The notes: generated by a model not told the origin, from the sequence alone. A stretch of DNA of 52,030 bases from SKVR01 sp037441525 (GCA_037441525.1 JBBISA010000026.1:1-52030); one strand, 5' to 3'. Shown: positions 9,501 to 17,459, counted from the stretch's first letter. Numbers and translations are program-made.

Positions 9501-10240
9501 TTTTGAAGGTCGTTGGTTTCTAATGCCAATTTCAGGGCAAGTTGATAAAGTTCATAGGCTTTGTCAAGGTCTTTTTCGAAATACCAATAATTGGCCATCC
9601 CTGTATGGGCTATAATGAGTTGAGTGGTATCGCCGGCAGATTCTGAACTTTCGAGCGCCTCACTGTAGAAGGAAAATACAAGGTTGCTTTCGCCCAAGTT
9701 GCGGTAAATAACTCCCAGATTGTTGGATGTCAGGGCAATCATACCAGGAAGTTTTTTGTTGTGTGCCAGCTGATAGGCTTCATAGGTTATACTGAGCGCA
9801 TTGTATAATTTGCCCCTGTATCGGAATATAGATGCCCTGTAGATGTCAACCCTTATTCTGACTTCAATATTATTCTTTTCAATTGCCCATAATGATAATG
9901 TATCGAGAAAGGGCAGCACATCATCAAACCTAGCTTCATTGAAAAACAACTCGACCATGCTCAACATGGAGGCCATTTTCAGCTCCTGGTTTTTAAGAAT
10001 AATAGCATATTGATAGGCTGATGTGGCAAATTCGACCCTTGCATTGTGCGACCAGCGATTACGATCGTTTGATTTCTCGAGCCAGTCGCTAACGGTGCTT
10101 TCTTTTTGCTCTTCCGATAATGCTTCCCATTGTTTTAAATCGAAGGGTTCTGAAAAGGTCTGCCCTTTCAGTATAACCCCGGAAAAAAATAACAGATATA
10201 AGAAAAATGTGAAATATTGTGAGTGTATGGAAAATTTCAT
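6554..10240 (-). CDS. Periplasmic-TPR hybrid histidine kinase-like protein with degenerate kinase core and intact receiver
   Basis: A protein of about 1228 residues (positions below count from an in-frame ATG at 10252). It has a signal peptide, about five TPR repeats (roughly 180-395) that should lie in the periplasm, a transmembrane helix (about 398-420), PAS (about 447-570), a GAF-like region (about 575-715), PAS (about 720-835), HisKA, HATPase and a receiver (about 1090-1220). The layout is that of a Bacteroidota TPR hybrid sensor, but the H box reads NMSYEMRTP: Tyr861 replaces the phosphoacceptor His. The N-box Asn residues are lost (SSLLAIVVEN), and the G1 box is unrecognisable. Only the tail of G2 (VGLAIS) remains. 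The receiver keeps its acidic pair (VEDQ), the Asp in ILLDMVMP and the SKP Lys. The start at 10240 gives a clean signal peptide (MKFSIHSQYF onward). I infer a pseudokinase sensor or scaffold. Confidence 0.9.
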   Translation of the reverse strand: MKFSIHSQYFTFFLYLLFFSGVILKGQTFSEPFDLKQWEALSEEQKESTVSDWLEKSNDRNRWSHNARVEFATSAYQYAIILKNQELKMASMLSMVELFFNEARFDDVLPFLDTLSLWAIEKNNIEVRIRVDIYRASIFRYRGKLYNALSITYEAYQLAHNKKLPGMIALTSNNLGVIYRNLGESNLVFSFYSEALESSESAGDTTQLIIAHTGMANYWYFEKDLDKAYELYQLALKLALETNDLQNIAFLHNNLGNVYREKGDFSKAIFHYNKALEMLNEINVVGLRAVILRNMGLVNQRENNLNQALQLFNKSLEITQNIGIESFVRDNYLSISQVYASLGNTKEAYNYLLLYSELSQKLHSSQLANRISYYNEKIYTAQQQEEHYKFRLERNFFILIIVILLLLFLITFSILLFRRFKDKRKHLDRLKSIIEDKVITEKALRQSEENYQTLLKTLNEGIIVLSRDNQIEFINQKAGKILGTNDKDALIGEQFGDFLLAIDDEKLFQEKSELQKMGISDQFEIKLKNLLGDVIWVNMSSAPILDENLKTKGTVALISDVTEKKKSEQTFGELTGNLNQKIKQLNCLYDITDISGVPGISFEDIIEKSLEIIPVGLRYSHDIGVQIMFDNMTYQSQNFVDTDWSYSVPIKVQKKKLGYIKVAYVEEKPNINKDPFHFNEKILLKNISEKFGQIVESKNLEKILLTNQQKLEEIQRIARIGNWEKDLVTQNCEFSETFYEIIGVNHERRRFFDHHKFIETIHPDDKENVLEFEARLLKSDARTDSTTNYRVITGEGAIRYIFSSGRLIKDENNHSVGCVFTVQDITDQKYAQELQHNAELALKTSEAKQQVLANMSYEMRTPITGIMGMTDFLLGSGLTLSQLELAKTIKDSSLGLLNIINNILDLQRIEAGKFRLNNSVFSLSQMLDKVSAIFTALTRNREISLAINIAPNLPDNIFSDQDRLYQVISSLLAIVVENAGKGNITMFLRQESIIDGKMLVMVEIVDDFSTVDFESVRKILQPSERMDEIISSKKENAVVGLAISKKLVEMLDGTIGIARNSPKGTTFFFTFYTTIASETSISEENLKSPDNRKANLEGVKVLCVEDQKINQKVISLMLSHAGCQLSLVSNGKEALDLLSKEKFDVILLDMVMPVMDGVETMQNLKLSHKKYPPVIALSANVLDEDREKYLAAGVIDFVSKPINAAELFEKIEMWHNQTSKKRKPKKVV

Positions 10241-10344
10241 GATGGGGATCATGGTTTTATAATAAGGGTGAAAATTACAAAAAAACCGTTAATACTGAAC
10301 ACCCTGTATTCATTTTAGCGGGAATCATTTTTCATCCACATACA

Positions 10345-11283
10345 TTAAAAAAGCTTAGACCTTTTAGCGAAAAATGACAATAAAACATTTTCGAATCCGG
10401 CATTGATATCGGCAGGAATAAAATCGATCTTAAATTGCAGGCATTTTAGCTTCAAATTTTCGTGAAACTTGGATAATTCCTGTCTGTAACGTTCCCGCAC
10501 CTGCAAAGGATTGATTTTGATTTCACGGCCTGTTTCCATATCAATGAACCTGTAAGGCCGGTTCTGGTATTCAAGATCAAGTTCTTTATTTCGATCATAT
10601 ACATGAAATAATACTACCTCGTGCTTATTATGGCGCAGATGCTGAAGCGCCTTAAACACCTCGTCCGTTTCACCTATGTTTTCCATCATATCGCTAAAAA
10701 TAATCACCATTGACCTTTTATGGATTTTTTCGGCAATCTCATGCAATACGCCTGCCGGATTAGAGCGAAGATTTAGTTTTTGTTTATCCCTTGTCATAAG
10801 ATCGGCCAGGATGGCGAATAACTGCTTGGTATGAACCGGATTGGAGCGCGCAGGGGTATGGGTGGTAATGGTTTTGTCAAAAATACTTATGCCGGTTGCA
10901 TCACGTTGTTTCTTAAGCACATAAATCAGCGAAGCCGCAGCCTGAACAGAAAAGTCAGATTTTGAAATAATTCCTTCATTTTCGCTGTATCCGGGAAAAA
11001 ACATGGATGAAGAATTGTCAATAAGAATTTGACAGCGCAAGTTGGTTTCCTCTTCAAACTTCTTCAGGAAAAGTTTTTCGGTACGTGCAAATAGTCGCCA
11101 GTCAATATGCTTGGTCGATTCGCCGGGGTTGTATATTCTAAGCTCGGCAAACTCTACCGAAAAACCATGAAAAGGGCTTTTATGCAACCCGGTTAAAAAA
11201 CCTTCCACAACCTGCCTTGCAAACAGTTCAAGATTTTCGAACCATTTGTACCGGGTCGAACTTTGTAATTGATTTTCAGCCAT
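10345..11283 (-). CDS. DUF58-domain protein with vWA-like fold
   Basis: A 312-residue DUF58 protein. The family hallmark is the segment around YNPGESTKHIDWRLFARTEKLFLKKFEEE (about residues 72-100), followed by a vWA-like MIDAS start DNSSSM and the SDMMEN segment later on. DUF58 genes usually sit beside a MoxR AAA-ATPase and vWA/BatA proteins and are thought to act in metal-dependent assembly or chaperone-like roles. No MoxR gene is adjacent, which is mildly unusual. I chose the start at 11283 (MAENQLQ); the upstream in-frame ATG at 11334 would put the thioredoxin terminator hairpin inside the coding region. It is soluble, with no membrane segment seen. The specific function is unknown. Confidence 0.88.
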   Translation of the reverse strand: MAENQLQSSTRYKWFENLELFARQVVEGFLTGLHKSPFHGFSVEFAELRIYNPGESTKHIDWRLFARTEKLFLKKFEEETNLRCQILIDNSSSMFFPGYSENEGIISKSDFSVQAAASLIYVLKKQRDATGISIFDKTITTHTPARSNPVHTKQLFAILADLMTRDKQKLNLRSNPAGVLHEIAEKIHKRSMVIIFSDMMENIGETDEVFKALQHLRHNKHEVVLFHVYDRNKELDLEYQNRPYRFIDMETGREIKINPLQVRERYRQELSKFHENLKLKCLQFKIDFIPADINAGFENVLLSFFAKRSKLF

Positions 11284-11295
11284 CAGATATTTAAT

Positions 11296-11330
11296 AAAAA
11301 AAGGGTGCCTTTTTCCTACTGAAGACACCC
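11296..11330 (-). terminator. Intrinsic terminator after thioredoxin
   Basis: On the minus strand a 9-bp stem (GGGTGTCTT with AAGGCACCC, one G-U pair) spans 11303-11330, with a T-run encoded at 11296-11302. It lies 24 bp past the thioredoxin stop and just before the preferred DUF58 start. Confidence 0.8.
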
Positions 11331-11353
11331 TCAATCGTTTCCCTGTCTAAAAA

Positions 11354-11674
11354 TTACTTAAGCATATTTTCTATTTTAGAAACCAGCATGGATTTGGGAA
11401 CTGCTCCAACCTGCTTATCGGCCACAACACCATTTTTGAAAAACAGAATGGTGGGAATGTTGCGAATGCCATATTTGTTGGAAATTTCGGGATTGCTGTC
11501 CACATCAACTTTTCCAACCACTGCTTTACCTTCGTATTCGGCAGCAATCTCGTTCACAATGGGAGCAACCATACGGCAGGGACCACACCATTCTGCCCAG
11601 AAATCAACCAAAACAGGCTTGTCAGATTTCAATACCAGTTCTTCAAAATTACTGTCGGTAAGTTCGAGTGCCAT
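11354..11674 (-). CDS. trxA: Thioredoxin
   Basis: A 106-residue classical thioredoxin that reduces disulfides in cytoplasmic proteins and is itself recharged by thioredoxin reductase. The active site is WAEWCGPCRM near residue 30, with the buried Asp of LVDFWA and the cis-Pro in NIPTILFF. There is no signal peptide and the length is standard. It lies between dnaE (upstream, same strand) and the DUF58 gene. Its own terminator and a promoter-like TATTTTTG box suggest single-gene transcription. Paralogues elsewhere may exist, so the symbol is by family. Confidence 0.95.
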   Translation of the reverse strand: MALELTDSNFEELVLKSDKPVLVDFWAEWCGPCRMVAPIVNEIAAEYEGKAVVGKVDVDSNPEISNKYGIRNIPTILFFKNGVVADKQVGAVPKSMLVSKIENMLK

Positions 11675-11712
11675 ATTATTACTTTTAAGGTTTGATGATT
11701 TTGATTATTATA

Positions 11713-11720
11713 CAAAAATA
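11713..11720 (-). promoter_or_regulatory. Candidate -7 box for thioredoxin
   Basis: TATTTTTG on the minus strand matches TAnnTTTG, 38 nt before the thioredoxin ATG. No TTG is present at the -33 distance, so confidence is modest. Confidence 0.35.
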
Positions 11721-11797
11721 AGATTTTTATTGGTCGTGTGTGTTTACAGTGTAAAGCTTTGTTGATTTTTGGAAACTTTAATGCATCTCACCATTTT

Positions 11798-14700
11798 TCA
11801 ATTGAGTTTATAAAAAAGCTCGCCCTGTTTCAGCATCTGGGTAATAAACCCGATGGGTTCAACTTTGGCCTTGCGGGCCAGCATTTCCACCGAACTTTTT
11901 TCAACTTCATCGCGAAGGCGTATTTTCAGTTTGCACTTACCTGCATTGCTCCTGATATTGGAAACAAGATAATCAACAAACCGCGGATTGACTATTGAAA
12001 TGGGGATTTCAATCAACAGGTCGTTGGCCATTTTATCGACCATATCGGTAAGCAGCATCATCGACCTGATTTTAACTTCATACTGGTCTGATGAACTAAA
12101 CCGCGGAACAATGGATGCCTTCACAAAAACAAAACTCTCTTTTTCAAGAAAATGCTTCACCTTCAGGTAGTCTTCTGAAAAAACATTTAGCTGAAGCGTA
12201 TCTGTAAAATCTTCAAGGGTGAAAGTAGCAAAGGGTTTTCCTGTTTTGGTCCATTTATGCTGTGCTGAAATAATAACACCGGCAAAGCTTACATCGCGGT
12301 TTTTTAGTTTGTCAAGGTCTTGAAGATGCGAAAGATTATGGCTGCACCAGGTGTTGATCTGAATCTTAAAATTGTCGAGGGGATGCCCAGAAATATACAT
12401 TCCGGTTACTTCCTTTTCCTTCTTAAGCAATTCTATTTTCTCCCATCTTGGACACACAGGAATTTCAGGGTCAGGAATTTCAACATCTTCCACCTCGCCA
12501 AAGAGATTCATCTGAGTGGAGTTTTTTTGGATTGTATTGATATTTGCAAACCTTATGACCTTGTCTATAAAATTTGGACCATCCTTTTCTTCCACATGGA
12601 AAAACTGGGCTCGGTGTATATTCTCGAAGCAATCAAAAGCTCCTGCCATGGCAAGTGATTCAATAACCCGTTTATTTACTGTGCGAAGATTTATGCGCTT
12701 CATAAAATCGAAGAAACTCTTGTAAGGGCCATTTGCTTCTCTTTCACGAACAATTTCTTCAACAGCCCCCTCACCCGCTCCTTTCACAGCGCCAAGGCCA
12801 AAACGAATTTCGCCCCGATCATTTACTACGAAGTTGAGCGCACTTTCGTTCACATCAGGCCCCAAAACATCGATATTCTGACGCTGGCACTCTTCCATGA
12901 AGAAGGTGATTTTCTTGATATCGCTCAGGTTGTTGGTAAGCACAGCAGCCATATATTCGGCCGGATAATGTGCCTTCAGATAGCCAGTACGGTAGGCAAC
13001 CACCGAATAGGCAGCCGAATGTGATCTGTTGAAGCCATACATTGCAAACCGGGCCATTACATTAAAAATATCTTCGGCCTTCTTCTTTTCAACCCCCTTT
13101 TTAAAAGCACCCTCAACGAAAATTGATTTTTGTTTTTCCATTTCTTCGGGTTTCTTTTTACCCATGGCACGGCGAAGTATATCGGCAGCGCCAAGGGAAT
13201 ATCCGGCCATAATCTGGGCTGCCTGCATAATCTGCTCCTGGTAAACCATAATGCCGTAGGTTGGCTTTAAAATTTCTTCGAGCCACACATGGGGATATTC
13301 TATTTTTTCAATCCCGTGTTTTCGGTTTACAAAATCGGGTATAAAATCCATAGGACCTGGCCTGTAAAGGGCGTTCATGGCAATCAGGTCTTCTATATTG
13401 GTTGGTTTTAAATCTTTCAGATATTTGCGCATACCTGCCGACTCGAACTGGAACGTACCCACGGTGTCGCCCAACTGGTAAAGTCTGAAGGTGAGCTCGT
13501 CTTCAAGGGGTATCTGTTCAGGGTCGATTTCTATACCATGACGCAACTTTATATTCTTTACCGCTTCCTTAATGATGGAAAGGGTTTTTAAACCGAGGAA
13601 ATCCATCTTGAGCATCCCAACCGATTCAACAAATTTGCCATCGTATTGTGTTACGGGAAGGTCGGAGTCTTTTTGCGTGCTGAGCGGAATACAATCGATA
13701 AGTTCTGTTGGACCAATAATAACTCCACAGGCATGTACTCCGGTCTGGCGGTTCGACCCTTCAAGGATTTTGGCATATTTAAGCGTTTCGCGAATGAGGG
13801 GATTATTATCATTCAGTGCCTGTGCCAGTTCAGGAATTTCAGAGTAGGCCTCACTTAGAGATGTGCCGGGCTTTTCGGGTACCAGCTTGGCTAGCCGGTC
13901 GGCCTCGGGCAAAGGGAGTTTAAGCACCCTGGCTACATCCCTGATAGATGATTTGGCGGCCATGGTGCCAAAAGTAACAATCTGGGCTACCCTGGTGCGG
14001 CCATATTTATTGATCACATAATCCATAACCTTCTCGCGGCCTTCATCGTCGAAATCGATATCGATATCGGGCATTGAAATCCGCTCAGGGTTTAAAAAAC
14101 GCTCGAACAGCAGGTTGTATTGAATAGGATCGATACTGGTAATACCTGTGCAGTAGGCCACTGCCGAGCCGGCGGCACTACCACGGCCTGGACCAACGGC
14201 AACATCCATTTTTCGGGCTTCATTAATAAAATCCTGAACAATAAGAAAGTAGCCTGCAAAGCCCATATCCTTTATCACTTTTAGCTCAAGGTCGAGCCGT
14301 TCCTGCACAACCGGTGTTATCTCCCTGTATAGCCTTTGTGCGCCTTCCCAGGTAAGATGGTGCAGATAATCGTCTTCATTATCAAATCCTTGGGGCAGAG
14401 GGAAAATTGGCAGAAGGATATCGCGCTTGATCTTATAATTCTCTACCTTTTCAACAATCTCTGCGGTATTGGAAATAGCTTCGGGCACATCGCTGAACAA
14501 TTCAGCCATTTCCTTAGGTGTTTTAAGGTATTCCTGCCCTGAATAGCGCATTCGGTTGGTGTCTTCAAGGTCTTTGCCTGTTTGAAGGCAAATCAGAATG
14601 TCGTGCGCTTTGGCATCTTCGGCATTGATGTAATGACAATCGTTGGTGGCAATAACCTTGATGTTGTATTTGGCAGCCAGTTTTAATAATTGCTGGTTAA

Positions 14701-15253
14701 CAGGTTCCTGTTCGGACAAACCATGTCTTTGAAGTTCCAGATAATAATCTTCACCGAATATTTCGAGATGTTCCTGAATGATGGCTTCAGCCTTTTCGAT
14801 GTTTCCTTCCAAAATTGCCTGGGGTAATTCGCCCCCCAAACATGCTGATGAAGCAATAATTCCTTCGCTGTATTTGCGCAATGTTTCCTTGTCGATGCGT
14901 GGGGTGTAATAAAACCCTTCAATAAAACCAATGGAACACATCCGCGATAAGTTTTCATAACCTGTTTTATTTTTAGCCAGCAAAATAAGGTGATATCCGC
15001 TGCGGTCCTCCCTTCCTTTTTTCTCGTGCCGGCTGCCTTCGGCCACATACATCTCGCAACCGATAATGGGCTTAATGCCATAATTTTCGGCAGCTTTGGT
15101 AAAATGCATCACACCATACATATTTCCATGATCGGTAATGGCGAGTGCCTTCATGCCCGATTCGGCCGCTTTTTTCATCATCACCTCAATATTGGCAGCA
15201 CCATCGAGTATCGAAAAATTGGTATGTACATGTAAATGTGTAAACTCTGTCAT
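11798..15253 (-). CDS. dnaE: DNA polymerase III alpha subunit (DnaE)
   Basis: The replicative DNA polymerase catalytic subunit, 1151 residues, a normal length for DnaE1-type enzymes. The N-terminal PHP domain starts at FTHLHVHTNFSILDGA, with metal-binding His and Asp residues (ITDHGNMYG). The polymerase palm carries the GPGRGSAAGS segment and the catalytic aspartates in PDIDIDFDD near residue 400. The fingers, helix-hairpin-helix and OB-fold (VSFAGVIISAQHKWTKTGKPFATFTLEDF, about 1010-1040) follow in the usual order. It is cytoplasmic. The gene is divergent from rpsP, with a 241-bp shared upstream region that has promoter-like boxes for both sides and two DnaA-box-like 9-mers. Confidence 0.97.
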   Translation of the reverse strand: MTEFTHLHVHTNFSILDGAANIEVMMKKAAESGMKALAITDHGNMYGVMHFTKAAENYGIKPIIGCEMYVAEGSRHEKKGREDRSGYHLILLAKNKTGYENLSRMCSIGFIEGFYYTPRIDKETLRKYSEGIIASSACLGGELPQAILEGNIEKAEAIIQEHLEIFGEDYYLELQRHGLSEQEPVNQQLLKLAAKYNIKVIATNDCHYINAEDAKAHDILICLQTGKDLEDTNRMRYSGQEYLKTPKEMAELFSDVPEAISNTAEIVEKVENYKIKRDILLPIFPLPQGFDNEDDYLHHLTWEGAQRLYREITPVVQERLDLELKVIKDMGFAGYFLIVQDFINEARKMDVAVGPGRGSAAGSAVAYCTGITSIDPIQYNLLFERFLNPERISMPDIDIDFDDEGREKVMDYVINKYGRTRVAQIVTFGTMAAKSSIRDVARVLKLPLPEADRLAKLVPEKPGTSLSEAYSEIPELAQALNDNNPLIRETLKYAKILEGSNRQTGVHACGVIIGPTELIDCIPLSTQKDSDLPVTQYDGKFVESVGMLKMDFLGLKTLSIIKEAVKNIKLRHGIEIDPEQIPLEDELTFRLYQLGDTVGTFQFESAGMRKYLKDLKPTNIEDLIAMNALYRPGPMDFIPDFVNRKHGIEKIEYPHVWLEEILKPTYGIMVYQEQIMQAAQIMAGYSLGAADILRRAMGKKKPEEMEKQKSIFVEGAFKKGVEKKKAEDIFNVMARFAMYGFNRSHSAAYSVVAYRTGYLKAHYPAEYMAAVLTNNLSDIKKITFFMEECQRQNIDVLGPDVNESALNFVVNDRGEIRFGLGAVKGAGEGAVEEIVREREANGPYKSFFDFMKRINLRTVNKRVIESLAMAGAFDCFENIHRAQFFHVEEKDGPNFIDKVIRFANINTIQKNSTQMNLFGEVEDVEIPDPEIPVCPRWEKIELLKKEKEVTGMYISGHPLDNFKIQINTWCSHNLSHLQDLDKLKNRDVSFAGVIISAQHKWTKTGKPFATFTLEDFTDTLQLNVFSEDYLKVKHFLEKESFVFVKASIVPRFSSSDQYEVKIRSMMLLTDMVDKMANDLLIEIPISIVNPRFVDYLVSNIRSNAGKCKLKIRLRDEVEKSSVEMLARKAKVEPIGFITQMLKQGELFYKLN

Positions 15254-15278
15254 AGATTTCCTTAAAATTTCATCCCCT

Positions 15279-15286
15279 CAAAAATA
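15279..15286 (-). promoter_or_regulatory. Candidate -7 box for dnaE
   Basis: TATTTTTG on the minus strand matches TAnnTTTG, 25 nt before the dnaE ATG. No correctly spaced -33 TTG was found. Confidence 0.3.
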
Positions 15287-15336
15287 TACAAAAACAGGGG
15301 CAAAATTTCCCCATTTTATACTAATTGGCCCGGGAG

Positions 15337-15357
15337 TTATCAACGGATTTATCAACA
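15337..15357 (+). promoter_or_regulatory. Two DnaA-box-like 9-mers between dnaE and rpsP
   Basis: TTATCAACG (15337-15345) and TTATCAACA (15349-15357) repeat with a 12-bp period. The second differs from the DnaA box TTATCCACA at one base, the first at two. They sit between the divergent candidate promoters of dnaE and rpsP. DnaA binding is a guess; chance occurrence in AT-rich DNA is quite possible. Confidence 0.25.
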
Positions 15358-15417
15358 ATCACCCAAATAGATTATGCTCCACTCACTAAAAGAATGATAA
15401 AAATATCCTTTTCGAAA

Positions 15418-15449
15418 TTTGCTTATTAGCTAAAAAAGTAAGACATTTG
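15418..15449 (+). promoter_or_regulatory. Promoter of the rpsP operon
   Basis: The -33 element TTTG (15418-15421) and a -7 element GACATTTG (15442-15449, one mismatch to TAnnTTTG) are separated by 20 nt, the spacing typical of Bacteroidota housekeeping promoters. Transcription would start near 15455, leaving a leader of about 40 nt before rpsP. Confidence 0.55.
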
Positions 15450-15494
15450 CACCCCTGAAAATTACATAGTTAAAATCAAATTTAATTTAAAGAA

Positions 15495-16031
15495 ATGCCA
15501 ACAAAAATCAGATTACAGAGAAAAGGTAAAAAGGGCAGACCTTTTTATCATTTGGTTGTTGCGGATGGTCGTGCACCCCGGGATGGAAAATTTATCGAGA
15601 AAATTGGAACTTACAATCCTCTGACTGACCCTGCTTCCATTGACCTTAATTTCGACCGCGCCCTTTACTGGCTGCAGGTTGGTGCTCAACCCTCTGACAC
15701 CGCAAGGTCTATCCTTTCCAGAGAAGGAGTTTTGCTGAAAGACCACCTTTTAAGAGGAGTTAAAAAAGGCGCACATACTGCCGAGCAAGTTGAAGAGAAA
15801 TTCCAGCAATGGGTAAAGGAAAAATCTTCAAAAGCTGAACAACTCGTAAAGTCGACTCAGCTTTCTGAAAAAGAAGATAAGAAAAAGCGCCTGGAGAATG
15901 AAAAGAAAATAAACGAAGCCCGTGCAGCCGAACTTGCCAAAAAGCAAGCCAAACAAAACCTTGTGGCTGAAGAAGCTGAAGCTCCTGAAGTTGAAACACA
16001 GCAAGAAGAAACGGCTGGAGACAATCAATAA
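15495..16031 (+). CDS. rpsP: 30S ribosomal protein S16
   Basis: Ribosomal protein bS16, which binds 16S rRNA and helps assemble the body of the small subunit. The S16 core is residues 1-80 (MPTKIRLQRKGKKGRPFYHLVVADGRAPRDGKFIEKIGTY region; short motif RLQRKG). The remaining 100 residues form a Lys/Glu/Ala-rich, probably helical and disordered extension ending in a Glu-rich tail. Such tails are common in Bacteroidota, against a core-only length of about 80-90 residues elsewhere. A promoter lies 46 bp upstream. rimM follows after a strong hairpin, the conserved rpsP-rimM order. Confidence 0.97.
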   Translation: MPTKIRLQRKGKKGRPFYHLVVADGRAPRDGKFIEKIGTYNPLTDPASIDLNFDRALYWLQVGAQPSDTARSILSREGVLLKDHLLRGVKKGAHTAEQVEEKFQQWVKEKSSKAEQLVKSTQLSEKEDKKKRLENEKKINEARAAELAKKQAKQNLVAEEAEAPEVETQQEETAGDNQ

Positions 16032-16080
16032 TTTATCTTCGCAAAGTCTTCTTAATCAACTAAAAAGACAAAATAATGAA

Positions 16081-16109
16081 AAACCTGTCGGCACATTCCC
16101 GGCAGGTTT
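16081..16109 (+). terminator. Hairpin between rpsP and rimM
   Basis: An 11-bp stem with one G-U pair (arms 16081-16091 and 16099-16109, 7-nt loop) is followed by CTTTACATATAA rather than a clean T-run. It may act as a partial terminator or as a 3-prime stabiliser of rpsP mRNA, lowering rimM expression relative to the ribosomal protein. Confidence 0.6.
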
Positions 16110-16135
16110 CTTTACATATAATACCCCCCTTTACT

Positions 16136-16672
16136 ATGGAAAAAGAAAACTGTTTTTATCTTGGCAAAATAACCAGGGTAATTGGTTTTAAAGGCGATGT
16201 TGCGGTATTTATTGATAGCGATGAGCCTGAAAAGTATGCATCGCTCGATGCTGTTTTTCTGGAAATGGGCGGAAACCTAATCCCGTTTTTTGTAGAAAAT
16301 CTCTCATTCCGCAATAAAAACAACCAATATACCATTAAGTTTCAGGATATTAACACGCTTGAAGATGCTTCGCGGCTGCAGGGTTGCGAAATGTATTTGC
16401 CCCTGGAGGCACTCCCTCCCCTCGAAGGGAATGCATTTTATTTTCATGAGGCCGAAGGTTACCAGGTTCATGATGAGGAGAAAGGTCCGATAGGCCAGAT
16501 TGTACAGATACTCGATTACCCCGGAAACCCCCTTTTAGAGATTCTTTACCAGGGGAAAACAATTCTTGTTCCCTTGCAGGACCAGTTTATCCGCCAATTC
16601 GACCGCACTACAAAAACTATTTACATTGCCGCACCTGAAGGTTTGATAGATATCTACCTCAACGAACAGTAA
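16136..16672 (+). CDS. rimM: 16S rRNA processing/maturation protein RimM
   Basis: RimM, a 30S assembly factor acting on the 3-prime head domain of 16S rRNA with S19. The 178-residue product has the N-terminal RimM beta-barrel (YLGKITRVIGFKGDVAV near residue 8) and a C-terminal PRC-barrel (about 95-178, with IGQIVQILDYPGNPLLEI and the ILVPLQDQFI segment). I chose the ATG at 16136 (MEKENCFYLGKI). The in-frame ATG at 16076 would add 20 residues without homology and would translate through the rpsP-rimM hairpin. trmN6 starts 13 bp downstream. Confidence 0.93.
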   Translation: MEKENCFYLGKITRVIGFKGDVAVFIDSDEPEKYASLDAVFLEMGGNLIPFFVENLSFRNKNNQYTIKFQDINTLEDASRLQGCEMYLPLEALPPLEGNAFYFHEAEGYQVHDEEKGPIGQIVQILDYPGNPLLEILYQGKTILVPLQDQFIRQFDRTTKTIYIAAPEGLIDIYLNEQ

Positions 16673-16685
16673 TTTTCCTTTCCAG

Positions 16686-17459
16686 GTGGGCAAAAAACAT
16701 ACTTTCCATTTCAAGCAATTCAGCCTTACGGATGATGGATGTGCCATGAAAATAGGCACCGACGGGGTATTGCTTGGCGCCTATGCAGCCACCTTTGCAA
16801 AAGAGTTGTTACCTCAACGAATTCTTGATGTTGGAACAGGATGCGGCCTTGTAGCCATGATGATTGCGCAAAAATCGGACGGCACAATAGACGCTATTGA
16901 TATAGACAGAAACGCAATAAATACTGCATCCCAAAACTTTACTTCGTGTTTCTGGGGTGCCAGGCTGCGACCAGAACATTCCCCTTTGCAAGCATATTGC
17001 CTTGATGAACCGGTATTATATGACTTGATCGTTTCCAACCCGCCCTACTTTGAACAGAGTTTAAAAAGTAATGACAAAGGGAGAAATCTTGCCCGCCATA
17101 ACGATTCATTAAACCCCGATGACCTTTTTCTGCACAGTGCCAGGCTATTGAACCCCAACGGAACCATCATTCTTATCTATCCTGCAGCGCAACACCCTCT
17201 GCTTGCAGAAAGTGCCGAAAAATATAACCTTAAAGAAAAATTACGGCTGAACATAAGTCCTGCCACCGCATCACCAACCAACAGAATTATAAGTGAATTC
17301 GGGTTTGGCCGGTTTCAATCTATAAGCATACTACAACACTGCCCGTTAATAAATGAAAAACCGGTTGAAAGATTTATATCTATTGAAACCGGGAAAAGGC
17401 ATCATTTTACTGACGAATACCGACTTTTGACAATCGATTACCATCCGTTTTTTGAATAA
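16686..17459 (+). CDS. trmN6: tRNA1(Val) adenine-37 N6-methyltransferase-like protein (YfiC/TrmN6 family)
   Basis: A 257-residue SAM-dependent methyltransferase. The opening FHFKQFSLTDDGCAMKIGTDGVLLGAY is characteristic of the YfiC/TrmN6 group. Motif I is ILDVGTGCGLVAMMIA (about 44-59), followed by the acidic DAIDIDRNAI loop, and the catalytic NPPY motif of N6-adenine methyltransferases is in IVSNPPYFEQS (about 121). The E. coli enzyme modifies A37 of tRNA-Val. The substrate here is inferred by family. The start is GTG at 16686. It is the third gene after rpsP and rimM and ends 96 bp before the convergent cheB. Confidence 0.88.
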   Translation: MGKKHTFHFKQFSLTDDGCAMKIGTDGVLLGAYAATFAKELLPQRILDVGTGCGLVAMMIAQKSDGTIDAIDIDRNAINTASQNFTSCFWGARLRPEHSPLQAYCLDEPVLYDLIVSNPPYFEQSLKSNDKGRNLARHNDSLNPDDLFLHSARLLNPNGTIILIYPAAQHPLLAESAEKYNLKEKLRLNISPATASPTNRIISEFGFGRFQSISILQHCPLINEKPVERFISIETGKRHHFTDEYRLLTIDYHPFFE

